In this document: piece after piece, positions 19,847 through 30,163 of the stretch
Layout of the letters: every line of letters starts with the position of its first letter
Numbering within the stretch: position 1 is the stretch's first letter
NCBI GenBank assembly: GCA_934047225.1
Contig: OW204012.1
Span: 11,842,001-11,906,000, forward strand
DNA: 64,000 bases
Direction: 5' to 3'
Origin: Ypsolopha sequella
Lineage: Eukaryota; Arthropoda; Insecta; Lepidoptera; Ypsolophidae
Notes under the pieces: model-generated
Told to the model about the DNA's origin: nothing
The model's input: only the letters and a program-made list of their open reading frames with translations
Database searches by the model: none
Position numbers and translations under genes: made by a program

Positions 19847-21141
19847 CGTAGGGCGGCTGATATGTAATCTCCTTGGTCAGAAATATATACAAAAATAATG
19901 CTGGCTGGTATGGATTTATATTCGTTTGTTATTCTATTTTCAAAATGTATTACATTCATTTGTTTATTGCATCACGTTTATTTGTCTCCTACAATTGTTT
20001 CGAACATGTCGGTAGAAAAAGTGAAAATGGATAAAATCGAGCAGCGTGCGGTGATTAAGTTTTTGACTAAAGAAGGGAATACGCCTTCGGAGATCAGACA
20101 GCGTATGTCACGTGTGTTTGGCAGTTCGTGATCTTCCGAATTTGTTATAAAGTTTTGGTCAAGGCAGTTTAAATTAGGTCGTGAGAGCCTCGAAGATGAT
20201 CCTCGTAGCGGAAGACCAGTTTCGGCCGTCACCGATGAAAATGTAGCCAGGGTGAAAAAAAATTATTTTAGAGGACCGACGAGTGAAGCAGTGGGAGATA
20301 GCTAGAGATGTGGGCGTCAGTAAAGAGCGAGTCAATGAAATAATTCATGAGCATTTGAACATGTCCAAGGTTAGTGCACGTTGGGTCCCTAGAATGTTGA
20401 CTGCATTTGACATGGAGAGGCGTGTCAAATGTTGCGAAGAGTTTTTGGACATGAGTCGAGGGAAAGAGGAAGAAATAATTTCTAGAATTGTAACATGTGA
20501 TGAGACTTGGATTCGACAATGGGACCCGGAAAGTAAGCAAGAGTCGTTACAGTGGAAATTTAAGGATGAGAAGCCGCCTCGGAAATTTAAGGTCTGTCCA
20601 TCGGCCGGTAAACTTATGGCTACAATCTTTTGGGACACAGAAGGGATTTTGCTCATAGATTATTTACCGAAAAAAACTACAATGAATGCTGATTATTACT
20701 CAAACTTATTATATCAACCAAGAGAGACAATAAAAGAAAAACGGCGAGGTAAACTAAGCAAAGGAATTCTGATTTTGCACGATAACGCACCAGTGCATAC
20801 CGCACGCACAACAAAGCTAGCAATTAAAGACAATGGCTTCGAAACCATTGACCACCCCTCTTATAGTCCAGATCTAGCCCCCTGTGACTATTTTCTGTTT
20901 AGACTTCTCAAGAAAGACCTCAGGCGACGAAGATTTATGACCGATGACGAAATGAAGGCAGCGGTTTCTGACTATTTTGACGACAAACTGTTTTTTTTTT
21001 TTTAATGGCTTAAATTCAATATTTGAAAAATTTAATAAGTGCATTTTACTAGCAGAGGACTATATAGAAAAATAAAAAAAAAACTATCCAGTTACGTCTT
21101 TTCTTTCATAGTTAGGTAGGTTACTTTTCAGCCTCCTCTCG
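19847..21141 (+). mobile_element. mariner transposon, nearly complete
   Basis: TA dinucleotides stand at 19845-19846 and 21142-21143. The ends are imperfect inverted repeats (left CGTAGGGCGGCTGATATGTA; right, reversed, CGAGAGGAGGCTGAAAAGTA; about 20 of 29 bases alike). Length 1295 bp is normal for mariner. The transposase (20006-21074) spans the expected interior. Confidence 0.85.
20006..21074 (+). pseudogene. mariner transposase, D,D34D type, broken
   Basis: The N-terminal helix-turn-helix part starts at ATG 20006 and meets an in-frame TGA at 20129-20131; the same frame then runs on ('SLEDDPRSGRPVSAVTDENV'). A shift in an A run near 20254-20262 leads into the long frame 20283-21004. That frame has WVPRMLT, the first catalytic Asp in VTCDETW, the second in HDNAPVH and the third in YSPDLAPCDYF, with 34 residues between the last two: the classic D,D34D triad. 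A T run at about 20990-21003 shifts the frame again; the remaining C-terminus continues to a stop near 21074. All three catalytic residues are present. The two homopolymer shifts could be sequencing artefacts. Confidence 0.9.
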
Positions 21142-21631
21142 TAATTTCCTAGATGTATTTATTTTTTTGAAGCCTCACTTGAACCGTATCATACTTATTG
21201 ATACCTCGTCTAATGTAATTTATTATTGTACCAGTAATTTAATGCATACCAAGACTGACCATTTTGGAAGTCAAATTATTCCATGAACAGTTAGCGGCGG
21301 CATTGTAAAGAAATTAAAAATAAATAGGGCCGCAGACAACGTGGCTTATTGGTAAATAGATTTGTTCAAAGTTTTGGTCATTGTTAAAATCAAAGTAATT
21401 TTTTCAAGTAGATAGCATAATTTCGCATAAATGTTTAGAGGATGGCATACCCTAGCAACTTTTTTTATTACCCGTCCAGCACAATAAGTATTATGGCAAA
21501 GACCTTATTTGCATTTCATAGAGGCGATTATATGTTTGCTCTTTGGCCTCTTTTTCTTGGACGTGTAATACGAAGCGAAACAACAAATTGGTGTGTTTTT
21601 AGCGAATATTACAATAATTTGTAGGAAAAAA
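21142..21631. repeat. host repeat D, left part
   Basis: About 21435-21631 matches 34150-34335 in reverse ('GCATACCCTAGCAACTTTTT', 'GCAAAGACCTTATTTGCATT'). It continues after the composite hairpin element and after the BEL/Pao element. The stretch 21142-21430 is unassigned. Confidence 0.65.
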
Positions 21632-21973
21632 AATAAACTTTTAACAAAAAAATAGCAACCGACTTCAATAGTAACAGCAGTCATTCACTAAAAAGTTAAT
21701 AATAATTCTATAAAGACCGATGGTACCGAAGCAACACTTTTGCTGACTTCTTTCTTCCTGAAACGTTATGTTATCTAGAAGTCGGCGTTCTTATATTGGT
21801 TTTTATGTTGCTATATCGTAGGAAATACGCCGACTTCTAGATACGAGTAACATAATGTTTCAGGAAGAAAGAAGTCAGCAAAAGTGTTGCTTCGGTACCA
21901 TCGGTCTTTATAGAATTATTATTAACTTTTTAGTGAATGACTGCTGTTACTATTGAAGTCGGTTGCTATTTTT
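21632..21973. mobile_element. long-hairpin element, copy 1
   Basis: Nearly perfect inverted repeat with arms of about 150 bp around a ~39 bp loop. The arms begin AACTTTTAACAAAAAAATAG then CAACCGACTTCAATAG and include CGATGGTACCGAAGCAAC and GAAACGTTATGTTATCTAG. Other copies: 22766-23121 and 62224-62577, and a fragment at 49767-49825. Here the outer few bases of the right arm are missing, where the body 21974-22765 begins. Confidence 0.9.
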
Positions 21974-22765
21974 AACCGACTTCAAAAAGGAGGCGGTTCT
22001 CAATTCGACTGTATGTTTTTTTTTTTTTTTTTTGGCGTTGTTACTCCATTACTCCGTCATTTCCCAACCGATTTGAACAATTATTTTTTTGTTTGAAAGA
22101 ATATACTTCCAGGTAGGTCCCATTTTAGGTTTGGTCATGATCTGATGAAGGTCTTCAGAGATAGGCAGTGGAACTCCTCAGAAAATGGCAGCATATCTCT
22201 CAAAATTGAGGCTATCGCTATGTACTTGGGTGCTGATTACAAGGTATTACTTGAAAATCGACATTCTTCCACCTGACCTTCGATCCTGGCTTCATCAACA
22301 TATTCACCATAGAACTCTTCAACGGATCAGAGCACATAACTCGAGATTGCGGCAATCACTGCGTTAGGGTGCTGATTCAAGGGTATTACTTGGAGATTAT
22401 CAGAATACCCACCTGACCTTCGATCCTGGCTTCATCACCATAGAACTCCTCAACGGATGACAGCACATAACTTTAGATTGCGGCAACCAGTTTGTGTTAG
22501 AGTGCTCATTGCAGGGCATTGCTGAAAATTGCCAGTGTACCCACCTGAATTTCGATCTTGGCTTCATGACCGTAGAACTCTTCAACGGATGACAGCACAT
22601 AACTCGAGATTGCGGTAATCATGTTGTGTTAGGGTGCTGATAGCAGGAAGCTACTCAAACATGGCTACTTATACTCACTTGAACTTCGTTTCATATTAAC
22701 ACCACGTTTGCAAGAACTACCTATACCTCACAATTTAACCCAGCAACACTAAAAAATGTGAAATA
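21974..22765. mobile_element. body of composite element between two hairpins
   Basis: Begins AACCGACTTCAAAAAGGAGG and an 18-base T run, and ends CACTAAAAAATGTG beside the second hairpin. The same ~790 bp occurs reversed at 62578-63375, also joined to a hairpin at the same end. It holds a ~133 bp minisatellite (22229-22640). The AACCGACTTCAA start resembles the hairpin arms, so body and hairpins may be related. No coding domain is recognised. Confidence 0.8.
22229..22640. repeat. ~133 bp minisatellite, 3 units and a partial fourth
   Basis: Units start at 22229, 22368, 22501 and 22633 with (A/G)GTGCTGAT or GTGCTCAT. Each contains CACCTGACCTTCGATCCTGG and CGGATGACAGCACATAAC or close variants. 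The reversed copy at 62703-63115 has the same number of units, so the array predates the split of the two copies. Confidence 0.85.
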
Positions 22766-23121
22766 AAATAAACTTTTAACAAAAAAATAGCAACCGACTT
22801 CAATAGTAACAGCAGTCATTCACTAAAAAGTTAATAATAATTCTATAAAGACCGATGGTACCGAAGCAACACTTTTGCCGACTTCTTTATTCCTGAAACA
22901 TTATGTTATCTAGAAGTCGGCGTATTTCCTACGATATAGCAACATAGAAACCAATATAAGAACGCCGACTTCTAGATAACATAACGTTTCAGGAAGAAAG
23001 AAGTCGGCAAAAGTGTTGCTTCGGTACCATCGGTCTTTATAGAATTATTATTAACTTTTTAGTGAATGACTGCTGTTACTATTGAAGTCGGTTGCTATTT
23101 TTTTGTTAAAAGTTTATTTTA
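22766..23121. mobile_element. long-hairpin element, copy 2
   Basis: Same hairpin as 21632-21973, here with both outer ends complete (AAAATAAACTTTTAAC ... GTTAAAAGTTTATTTTA). Arm identity between the two strands is very high, suggesting recent activity or gene conversion within the hairpin. Confidence 0.9.
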
Positions 23122-23347
23122 TTTATTCCTTGCTTTTCTGTTTTTGTGAGTCGTATCCTTGGTAAAGATATTTTTTCTTTAATCCGCGTATTAAAATAAT
23201 GTACATCCATTCTTTTCGGAAGATTATTTTTCTCGTTATGAATTTCAATTAATGAGTATAATTCTTAAAACATTGTTAATAGGTGGAATCTCTAGATAAA
23301 AGATCGGTAAATCAAATATATTTTCTTCAATATGAGGAGAGACCTAG
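23122..23347. repeat. host repeat D, middle part, up to BEL/Pao insertion site
   Basis: 23266-23347 matches 33890-33970 in reverse ('AAATCAAATATATTTTCTTC', 'GAGGAGAGACCTAG'). The copy at 33.9 kb continues without interruption across the point where the LTR element begins here. Confidence 0.8.
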
Positions 23348-23802
23348 TGTAACCGCTGGCTACAGGAATGCAGGGCTGATGGGATTTGACACGGGAGAAT
23401 TGTGGGAAACAATGTGGGTGCACTGACCTGCTTTGTATGTTGGTGGGCGAGCCGACGAATCCGCTGACGAGCTGAACCTTCTTGTTGGGCTGATGAAGCT
23501 GACGTCTTGGATGAGTAGGATGTATTGAATGTCTTGGTTCGTGGTAACGTGAACACAACACTGTTAGAACACTGCACTGATGGGTACACGATATTGGTTG
23601 TGGCGGCGCGAATGGGTGTACACACGTATCGTTCGGTCGACGGTTGCGGCGAAACAGTCGGCTGCGCGAGCGCGCAGACGTGCGCCTCGGGAGGCGTCTC
23701 GAGCCGAACAGAAAGGACCAGCGCCCGCGCGCGCCTCGAGCCGGCGCGCGGCGGGGGGTCTCGTCATCCGCGCATGCGCGTCGTCACGCTGTCGCGTGAA
23801 CA
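23348..23802 (-). repeat. BEL/Pao 3' LTR
   Basis: TG...CA termini when read on either strand. Unusually GC- and CpG-rich for this window between about 23620 and 23790 (GCGCGAGCGCGCAG, CGCCCGCGCGCGCCTCGAGC). Same length as the partner LTR, with very few differences (e.g. CACTGCACTG versus CACTGCATTG). Confidence 0.95.
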
Positions 23803-24536
23803 TCCTGGGGGGGCCGGGGCTGCGACTCCTCTTGAGCTGAATCCAACGGCAGCCTGGCTATCTTGAACACAGGTCGTCGCAGATTTCCATGAGCTGTGTC
23901 CAGATCCACAACTCGGATCACTCCATCCTTGCCAGGTATCGTGCGGAGAATTCTCCCCAACTTCCATTGGAGCGGAGGCAGGTCATCCTCTTTGATGAGG
24001 ACCAGTTCACCCACTTGAGGAGGGGAAGAAGGGGAGAGCCATTTGGAGCGGGTTTGCAGGGTATGGAGGTAGGATCTGGACCAGAGAGTCCAAAAGCGCT
24101 GAGAGAGCGCTTGAATGAGTTGAAACCGTTTAAGAGCAGATATGGGTCTGTCGTCAAAAGACTGCTCAGGTAGAGCGGTGAGCGGACGACCAATAATGAA
24201 ATGTCCGGCCGTGAGAGGTTCAAAGTCCGTAGGGTCGGATGAAATCGGGCAGAGGGGTCTTGAGTTGAGTATTATTTCGTGCAGAGCGCCGAACCAAGTT
24301 ATGTGCTGATTCGCGAGCTTGTGAGTGATTGCATCATAGTTTGTGCCGCAGTCTGAGCGAATGAGAACTGGAGTACCGCGACGTGAGATAAAACCTAACA
24401 GGGCTCGTGCTGAGTGAAATTGACCATGTACGTCTGCTATTTTAAGTGAGACGGTTGGCAACAAAATTGGTGTGTTAGTGACGTTCACTACACGTTGTGC
24501 GGAGTTACAAGAATTCTCTGTTGGAGTTGAAGTCAT
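23803..24536 (-). pseudogene. BEL/Pao pol C-terminus (integrase end and DUF5641-type domain)
   Basis: Minus-strand frame of about 245 codons, open to the LTR. From the N-terminus: 'HSARALLGFISRRGTPVLIR' then 'SDCGTNY', the integrase core part with its catalytic Asp context; then 'GALHEIILNSRPL', 'LTAGHFIIGRPLTALPE', 'FWTLWSRSYLHTLQTRSKW', 'VGELVLIKEDDLPPLQWKLG' and 'PGKDGVIRVVDL'. This is the canonical C-terminal end of BEL/Pao pol. Between the integrase start and the HEIILNSRP block part of the core seems deleted. The reading frame continues into the LTR. Confidence 0.9.
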
Positions 24537-24775
24537 TGAGTGAAAATGAACTGAGTGTGTATGTGATGAGTGTGTGTGTGATGAGTGTGCTGAGTGCGCT
24601 GAGTGCTGGTTTCATTGAGTGAAAATGAGCTGAATGTGTATGTGATGAGTGAATGTGTGAGTGAAAATGAGCTGAGTGTGTATAAGCTGATTGAATGTGT
24701 GAGTGAAAATGAGCTGAGTGTGTATGTGCTGATTGAATGTGTGACGAGTGTGACTATATGTGAAAATGAGTTATT
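24534..24775 (-). repeat. degenerate ~45 bp minisatellite inside BEL/Pao
   Basis: Repeats of GAGTGAAAATGAGCTGAGTG with GTGTATGTGATGAGTG-type spacers, five or so units. On the plus strand it reads as a repeated SENELSVY...ECV peptide, but that is antisense to the element and probably not translated. It lies at the deletion junction between leader/gag and integrase. Confidence 0.75.
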
Positions 24776-25969
24776 AAAACTTGAGCGCTACCAACTCCAA
24801 CGTGCGGATAGCTTGTAACTTGCGCGGGCCGAAATAACAAAGGCTATGTTCAAACGGAACACGGAAAATAAACACGACAGAGAGAAAAAAAAAAATTTTT
24901 TTTTTTTTAAACAACCTGTATATGAGCTGATACACCAACGTGGAACACCCTATATGTGTACCACAAACAACAAGAGCAGAGATGAGATGAAAAAACAAAT
25001 TTTTTACTATATTTGTGCTATATATATACCCGGGTAAAAAAAAGCAGACAATAACACAAATAAACGGTCCGGCAATATATTACTGTAACACAAGATTACC
25101 GTAACATAAAATATCGGAAAGGGCTGAACTTGTTCACTAATTTAAACAACACTTGTAAAAATACAAACAGCTATGTATGCACTGTTCACTTTTATGTTAT
25201 TTGCCTTGAAATCATGTGCCGACAATACGCGTTGGTTCGTCGTCGAAAATTCTATTTATAGAATAAAATACCTACTTACTGCTTTGAGAGCGTAAACAAA
25301 CAAAGAATGTATTTACCTAGCCGAAATCGGATCTAAATGAGCGGACAATCCAATGATGCAAATCAAGCTTTGTTAATACGTACGTAATAACGTGTGTACT
25401 TATGTACTCAACACACGTAACTTACGTATATATGTGACGTATATAATTGCACGAAATAAAGCGAATTTATACTCGCACCAAAAAAAAATATCTCGCAAGA
25501 TACCTACGAAAACTATCTTTGACAATGGGCAGATTTACTAAAGATATATAGTGGACTGTAACAAACAATTGGGCTGAATGGATATAATTATATTATCTGA
25601 GCTGAATAATAATAACAAACGGGATGAAAATGAGTTTATTCTGTAAAGGGGCGGGGGGGGCCGGTTCTATACCGATAAATGGAATGTTCTAGGCGGCGGC
25701 GGTTCTAATTACCTACCCGCAATAGGTATTCGAGACCACAAAATATTTTTTGCCGGGAAAGGGGGCAAAATATGTAACCGGGTGAAAATGGACTGTAGTA
25801 AATCGACGGGGGCTGGTTCAAACAAAGTTACGGGCCGGCGGGGGGGAGGCGAGGGGTGATATAAACCAAAAATTTTCCGCTCGACGGACCAAAATTTTTC
25901 TTGGATTGATAAAAATGTTTTACTACCGGCTCGAAGTGACCAAAATTCGATCCGGCCGAAGGACCAAAA
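24776..25969 (-). other. BEL/Pao leader and unassigned interior
   Basis: Next to the 5' LTR, on the minus strand, stands TTTTGGTCCTTCGGCCGG, and TTTTGGTC recurs twice within 110 bp. A stretch starting TTGGTCC directly after the LTR is common in BEL-like leaders and probably holds the primer-binding site. 24880-24910 has adjoining A and T runs. No gag or protease domain is recognised. Confidence 0.5.
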
Positions 25970-26424
25970 TGTAACCGCTGGCTACAGGAATGCAGGGCTG
26001 ATGGGATTTGACACGGGAGAATTGTGGGAAACAATGTGGGTGCACTGACCTGCTTTGTATGTTGGTGGGCGAGCCGACGAATCCGCTGACGAGCTGAACC
26101 TTCTTGTTGGGCTGATGAAGCTGACGTCTTGGATGAGTAGGATGTATTGAATGTCTTGGTTCGTGGTAACGTGAACACAACACTGTTAGAACACTGCATT
26201 GATGGGTACACGATATTGGTTGTGGCGGCGCGAATGGGTGTACACACGTATCGTTCGGTCGACGGTTGCGGCGAAACAGTCGGCTGCGCGAGCGCGCAGA
26301 CGTGCGCCTCGGGAGGCGTCTCGAGCCGAACAGAAAGGACCAGCGCCCGCGCGCGCCTCGAGCCGGCGCGCGGCGGGGGGTCTCGTCATCCGCGCATGCG
26401 CGTCGTCACGCTGTCGCGTGAACA
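25970..26424 (-). repeat. BEL/Pao 5' LTR
   Basis: Partner of 23348-23802, equal in length and almost identical, with the same CpG-rich block at 26240-26415. The 5 bp TSD CCTAG follows at 26425-26429. ORFs on both strands here are shadows of the GC-rich LTR. Confidence 0.95.
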
Positions 26425-26429
26425 CCTAG

Positions 26430-26655
26430 TTTCTTCCAATGAACCCTTGAAAACTATTTTGGAACTTGTGGTCTAAAAAACCTCATGATGATGAATATTT
26501 TTACGAAAAAGCTGCAACTCCCATTTGCCTTTGTGTGGCGTCACTTGAGAAATGGCTGTTTAGAAACGTGTCCTTTGCTATCAAAATAAATTTATAAAAC
26601 TTTGCTGCCAACTGATTTGACAGATGGATGACCGATGAGTCGACAGACCACTATT
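26430..26655. repeat. host repeat D, right part
   Basis: Continues from the BEL/Pao TSD: TTTCTTCCAATGAACCCTTG matches 33880-33900 reversed. 26455-26650 (CTCATGATGATGAATATTTT, AATGGCTGTTTAGAAACGTG) also matches 55790-55990 and resembles 63700-63790. Confidence 0.75.
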
Positions 26656-27310
26656 TTTAGGGTTCCGTACCTAAAAGGTACAAAAGGAACCTTTATGGTG
26701 AGACTCCGTTGTCCGTTGTATGTCACAGTATCATAACTTTAGCACCATTAAAGGTAAAGACATGAAATTTGGCCGAAAAATAGCATTAATTTGCCCACAT
26801 ATCACAGTGTACAAAAAAACGGCTTTGTAAAAAAAAGTTAACTGTAAAAATATATACTTTTGTTATATTTATGGGCCTTGCTTTCGAGAAATCTTTAAAA
26901 AACCCCAAAAATATGTATGTCCCCCCCTTATCTCCGAAACTGGTATACCGGAAAATATGAAAAAATGACAAAAATAGAACATAACTGGCTAATTACAGAA
27001 AATCTACAGCGATTAAAAAATATATGCCCAAATGAGAAATATAAAAAAAGAAGTAAATAAAATAAAACAAAAATTATAGAACTACAATATGGGTATAAAA
27101 GCTTATCTTAAAAATATATACTTTTACTATATTTACTGGCACTGGTTTCGAGAAATTAAACAAAAATTCCAAAAATATGTATGCCCCCCCCTTATCTCCA
27201 AAACTGGTGGACCAAAAAATATTAAAAAAATCATGGTAATGTGATTACGTAAAGATTACAGGAAAAATAAAGCGGTTGAGATATTCACGAAAAAATTACA
27301 AAATAAAAAT
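26656..27310 (+). repeat. unit A repeat copy
   Basis: TTTTTAGGGTTCCGTACC at the left, then GAGACTCCGTTGTCCGT, 'CATAACTTTAGCACC' and two diverged 'CCCCCCTTATCTCC' blocks as in 14555-15480. It lacks the right terminal palindrome and passes into the LINE 3' region. Confidence 0.75.
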
Positions 27311-27324
27311 TTATTAAATGAACC

Positions 27325-27835
27325 TTGTTCCTGGTCCCTGGCCGTGTCTCCGGTATGGGTTCGGGCGGTTGATCAGATTTCACCTTGTATAATATATATT
27401 TTACCTATAATTTTAATCGTATATATTGCTGCATAAATTAAATAAACCTTTAATTTAGTTCATGTACATTTATTATATATATTTTTTATTAGATTAAATT
27501 TGACGTGTAAAAAGTGTATTATACAAGGTGAATTTGTAAACATCGTCCAAATTCATACTTGAGCCTTGGTAAGTGATCAGCGTCATGAACCAATAACGAT
27601 TTTTGTAAAATTTATAAAATGAAATTTCGACTCCCCATAGTGATTCACTCAGAACTGGGAGTGAATTTCTATGGGAGGTCGAAATTTCATTATACGAATT
27701 TCACAAAAATTGTTATAGATCCCTGATGCTGATCACTTACCAAGCCTCCAGTATGAATTTGGACGATGATCAGAAAGTCACCTTGTATATACCTGCTTTG
27801 CAAAATCAACTATTTGAATTTGAATTTGAATAATG
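27325..27835 (+). mobile_element. LINE 3' untranslated end, split by a MITE
   Basis: GAACCTTGTTCCTGGTCCCT through TTTACCTATAATTTTAATCG matches the uninterrupted copy at 60985-61250. The tail is (TTTGAA)-like: CAACTATTTGAATTTGAA. The MITE at 27524-27785 sits in the middle; without it the two halves align with the other copy. Confidence 0.75.
27524..27785. mobile_element. TA-target foldback MITE ('CAAGGTGA' family)
   Basis: Arms of about 120 bp: CAAGGTGAATTTGTAAACAT at the left and its complement at the right. TA stands on both sides (27522-27523 and 27786-27787). A second complete copy is at 40011-40272 and a fragment at 3671-3752. The unbroken LINE at 61200 proves insertion. Confidence 0.88.
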
Positions 27836-28232
27836 TCTAAAATTTTCAAGTGACGTCATATTGGAAAATTCTTTGAAAAATCATTAAAAATACTGGTTAA
27901 ATTATATACCAAAATAATGAAAACGATGTCCAAAAATGCCGCATATTCTCTGAATAAAATCTTTTAGAAACTAAGCTATGGGAATTCATTCGTTATATTT
28001 AGAAGCTCCTTGCTAGGACAAGCTCCACGAACTCCAAAAATCAAAATTATGCACAGGCACTCTTCTTTCTGCGGGAGATGCACTTCCACCCTCCCCCCTA
28101 ACACCTATCTCAGAGGGGGTCACCTCATGTCAATCGGGCTAAATTAGCTCAGAGCAACCCAATGATCAACTGTGCCAAGCGGCGTCTTCCTACACAAAGT
28201 CGCAAGGGGTCCTATATAAGCAAGCAGTAGGC

Positions 28233-28545
28233 TAAGTACTAGAGTCCCGTTTGTCATTCTTCGGGTACGGAACTATAAAATACTTTTGACAATGTACTTA
28301 CTAGACCGCAGTCGTTCGTTTGCTGCTAAAAACCAGATGGCGCTACTTGTATATTACATCGCGATATCGTTTGATCTTCTTCAAAATACATAACCATTCA
28401 TGTAGGTAAATGTACGTTACGGTTAATAATGTCATCTTATGTTGTGTTATTTTTGAAAGGGTTTCTCCGTTAAGAGGATCCTGGCGTCAGCAGATTCAAA
28501 GACGGTAATCGGGGTCCCGTAGTACCTGTAAAGTACCTCCGTGTA
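28233..28545. repeat. ~300 bp direct repeat, copy 1
   Basis: Nearly identical to 29217-29530, 980 bp downstream. Shared landmarks are CAGTCGTTCGTTTGCTGCTA, CCAGATGGCGCTACTTGTAT, TACATCGCGATATCGTTTG and AGAGGATCCTGGCGTCAGC. The stretch between the copies includes another unit A start (28975). 27840-28230 and 28550-28970 are unassigned apart from a tRNA-T-arm-like GGTTCGATTCCCGG at about 28678. Confidence 0.8.
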
Positions 28546-29216
28546 GTACCTTTAAGGTACCTACCTAGAATATAATATATTCTGACAGTATGTTTTTTAG
28601 CAAAAAATAATCCTTATGATGAAGCCTTTCGATCGGTGTGATATAGCTACAGAGTTATTATTTTTCTCATGTAACGGGTTCGATTCCCGGTTCAACCATG
28701 GAACTATTTAAAAATATATGAATGCAGTTTAAATTGTTTTTTTTTTCAATTAAATAAATGTCTTCTTTCAGTAAAATGTTCCATCTACAATATTTAAGAC
28801 ACTTTCCCTCCATGTGACATAGCCGTGGGACGCCCTGTATAATGTATAACGCGTGTAAATGGATTTAAATTAAATCACATAATTTTCTGATGATGCCTCA
28901 CAACTTTCCCAATAAATGCGGAAATAAAAATATATTTTTTTGTTCCTCTTTAAAGTACATCTTTTAATTTTTTTAGGGTTCCGTACCTAAAAGGTGCTAA
29001 AGGAACGTTATGATGAGACTCCGTTGTCCGTCAGTCCGTCCGTCCGTCCGTATGTCAGAGCCTCATAACTTTAGCACAAAGATAAAGACATGAAATTTAG
29101 CACAAAAATAGAATTAATTTGCCCACATATAACGGTGTAAAAAAAAATGAAAAATTTTAAATTGTTCAAAATATTTACAAAACAAAAGAGAGAAAAATAA
29201 AAAATATATATTATAG

Positions 29217-29530
29217 GCTAAGTACTAGTACCGTTTGTCATCCTGCGGGTACGGAACCATAAAATACTTTTGACAATGTACTTACCGCAGTCGTTCGTTT
29301 GCTACTAAAAACCAGATGGCGCTACTTGTATATTACATCGCGATATCGTTTGCTCTTCTTCAAAATACATAACCATTCATGTAGGTAAATGTACCGGGGT
29401 TAGGGTGATATTATCTTTTGTTATGTTATTTTTGAAAGGGTTCCTCCGTTAAGAGGATCCTGGCGTCAGCAGATTCAAAGACGGTAATCGGGGTTCCGTA
29501 GTACCTATAAAGTACCTCCGTAGTACCTAA
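29217..29530. repeat. ~300 bp direct repeat, copy 2
   Basis: See 28233-28545. Its right end also matches the first 60 bases of the window, so this repeat has at least three copies here. Confidence 0.8.
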
Positions 29531-29949
29531 AAGGTGAGACTCCGTTGTCCGTCCGACCGTCATAAACTCATAACTTTACCACCGTTCATTTGAAATTGCT
29601 GATAATGAATTACTCATCTATACCTACAAAACACTGGTTCAGTCTATAAGGTCTTTCAATTTAAATGGAAAACTTAACTAATTCGTTAGTCCGAATTTAG
29701 ACTACTCTTATATTTAAACATTTAAAGAAAATAAAGCAACTTAACCAAGTACCTTACGTAATCTTATATTTTAATTTGCTCATTTGTTCGACAAGATGTT
29801 TGTGTTGTGTGGAGTTAATGTAAGATGAGTATGTATGAGAGAGTATGTGTTTGTGTAAGTGAGGGGAATGTAAAAAGGGGAGGGTGTTTAGCAAAATCAT
29901 AATTATCATTATAATTACGGTTATTCATTAGGGCAATATATTTCGTTCA

Positions 29950-30160
29950 TTATTTTATTTCGAAATGAAGTTCTGGAGTTTCCATATGGATCAATTTTAA
30001 AGAATTTTTATTGTATTCGTTAGCTAGACGAATGAGAGGAGATGATTGGGCGTAGTTTGTGCGAACATTGGGTACATAATAAAAGAGTCTAGCAGAGTGC
30101 CGGGTGCGAAATGAGGGGGCTCTAAGGGGAAAGTTAGATACCATGCTGTAGCATTGCAAA
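29950..30160 (-). pseudogene. LINE C-terminal tail
   Basis: 'SNFPLRAPSFRTRHSARLFY' and 'RTNYAQSSPLIRLANEYN' match the FxxRxTR...LFxxPxxRTNYxxxSPLxRxxxxYN tail found at the end of Jockey/CR1-like LINE proteins. It is separated from its RT only by the 30164-31542 insert. Confidence 0.75.
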
Positions 30161-30163
30161 TTT

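Larger units (their letters stand above)
23348..26424 (-). mobile_element. internally deleted BEL/Pao LTR retrotransposon
   Basis: Two 455 bp LTRs (23348-23802 and 25970-26424) bound a 2.17 kb interior. A 5 bp TSD CCTAG stands at 23343-23347 and 26425-26429. Element sense is minus: 25970-26424 is the 5' LTR. The interior keeps a leader, a tandem array and only the C-terminal part of pol. Normal BEL/Pao interiors are 5-6 kb, so most of gag-pol is lost. The LTRs are nearly identical, which points to recent insertion. The empty site is visible in the paralogous repeat at 33.9 kb. Confidence 0.92.

Noticed and set aside
19611..19892. Minus-strand ORF with 'NWRRLEDTDRALTAIRTAQEK' followed by a GTAATT donor, first read as a host exon
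   Set aside because: Its continuation 'LAGAVFCLPDEEE' fits the first RNase H strand, and the rest of RNase H follows across the MITE, so a LINE remnant explains it better.
22185..22600. ORFs with repeated 'MCCHPLKSSTVMKPRSKFRW' peptide
   Set aside because: Translation of the ~133 bp minisatellite; not a protein-coding pattern.
23525..23866. ORFs of 79-113 residues on both strands in the GC-rich block (also at 26147-26476)
   Set aside because: They lie in the two BEL/Pao LTRs; high GC lowers stop-codon frequency and both strands are open. No domain.
28676..28702. GGTTCGATTCCCGG as a tRNA gene
   Set aside because: Only a T-arm-like sequence; no D arm or acceptor pairing could be found upstream.
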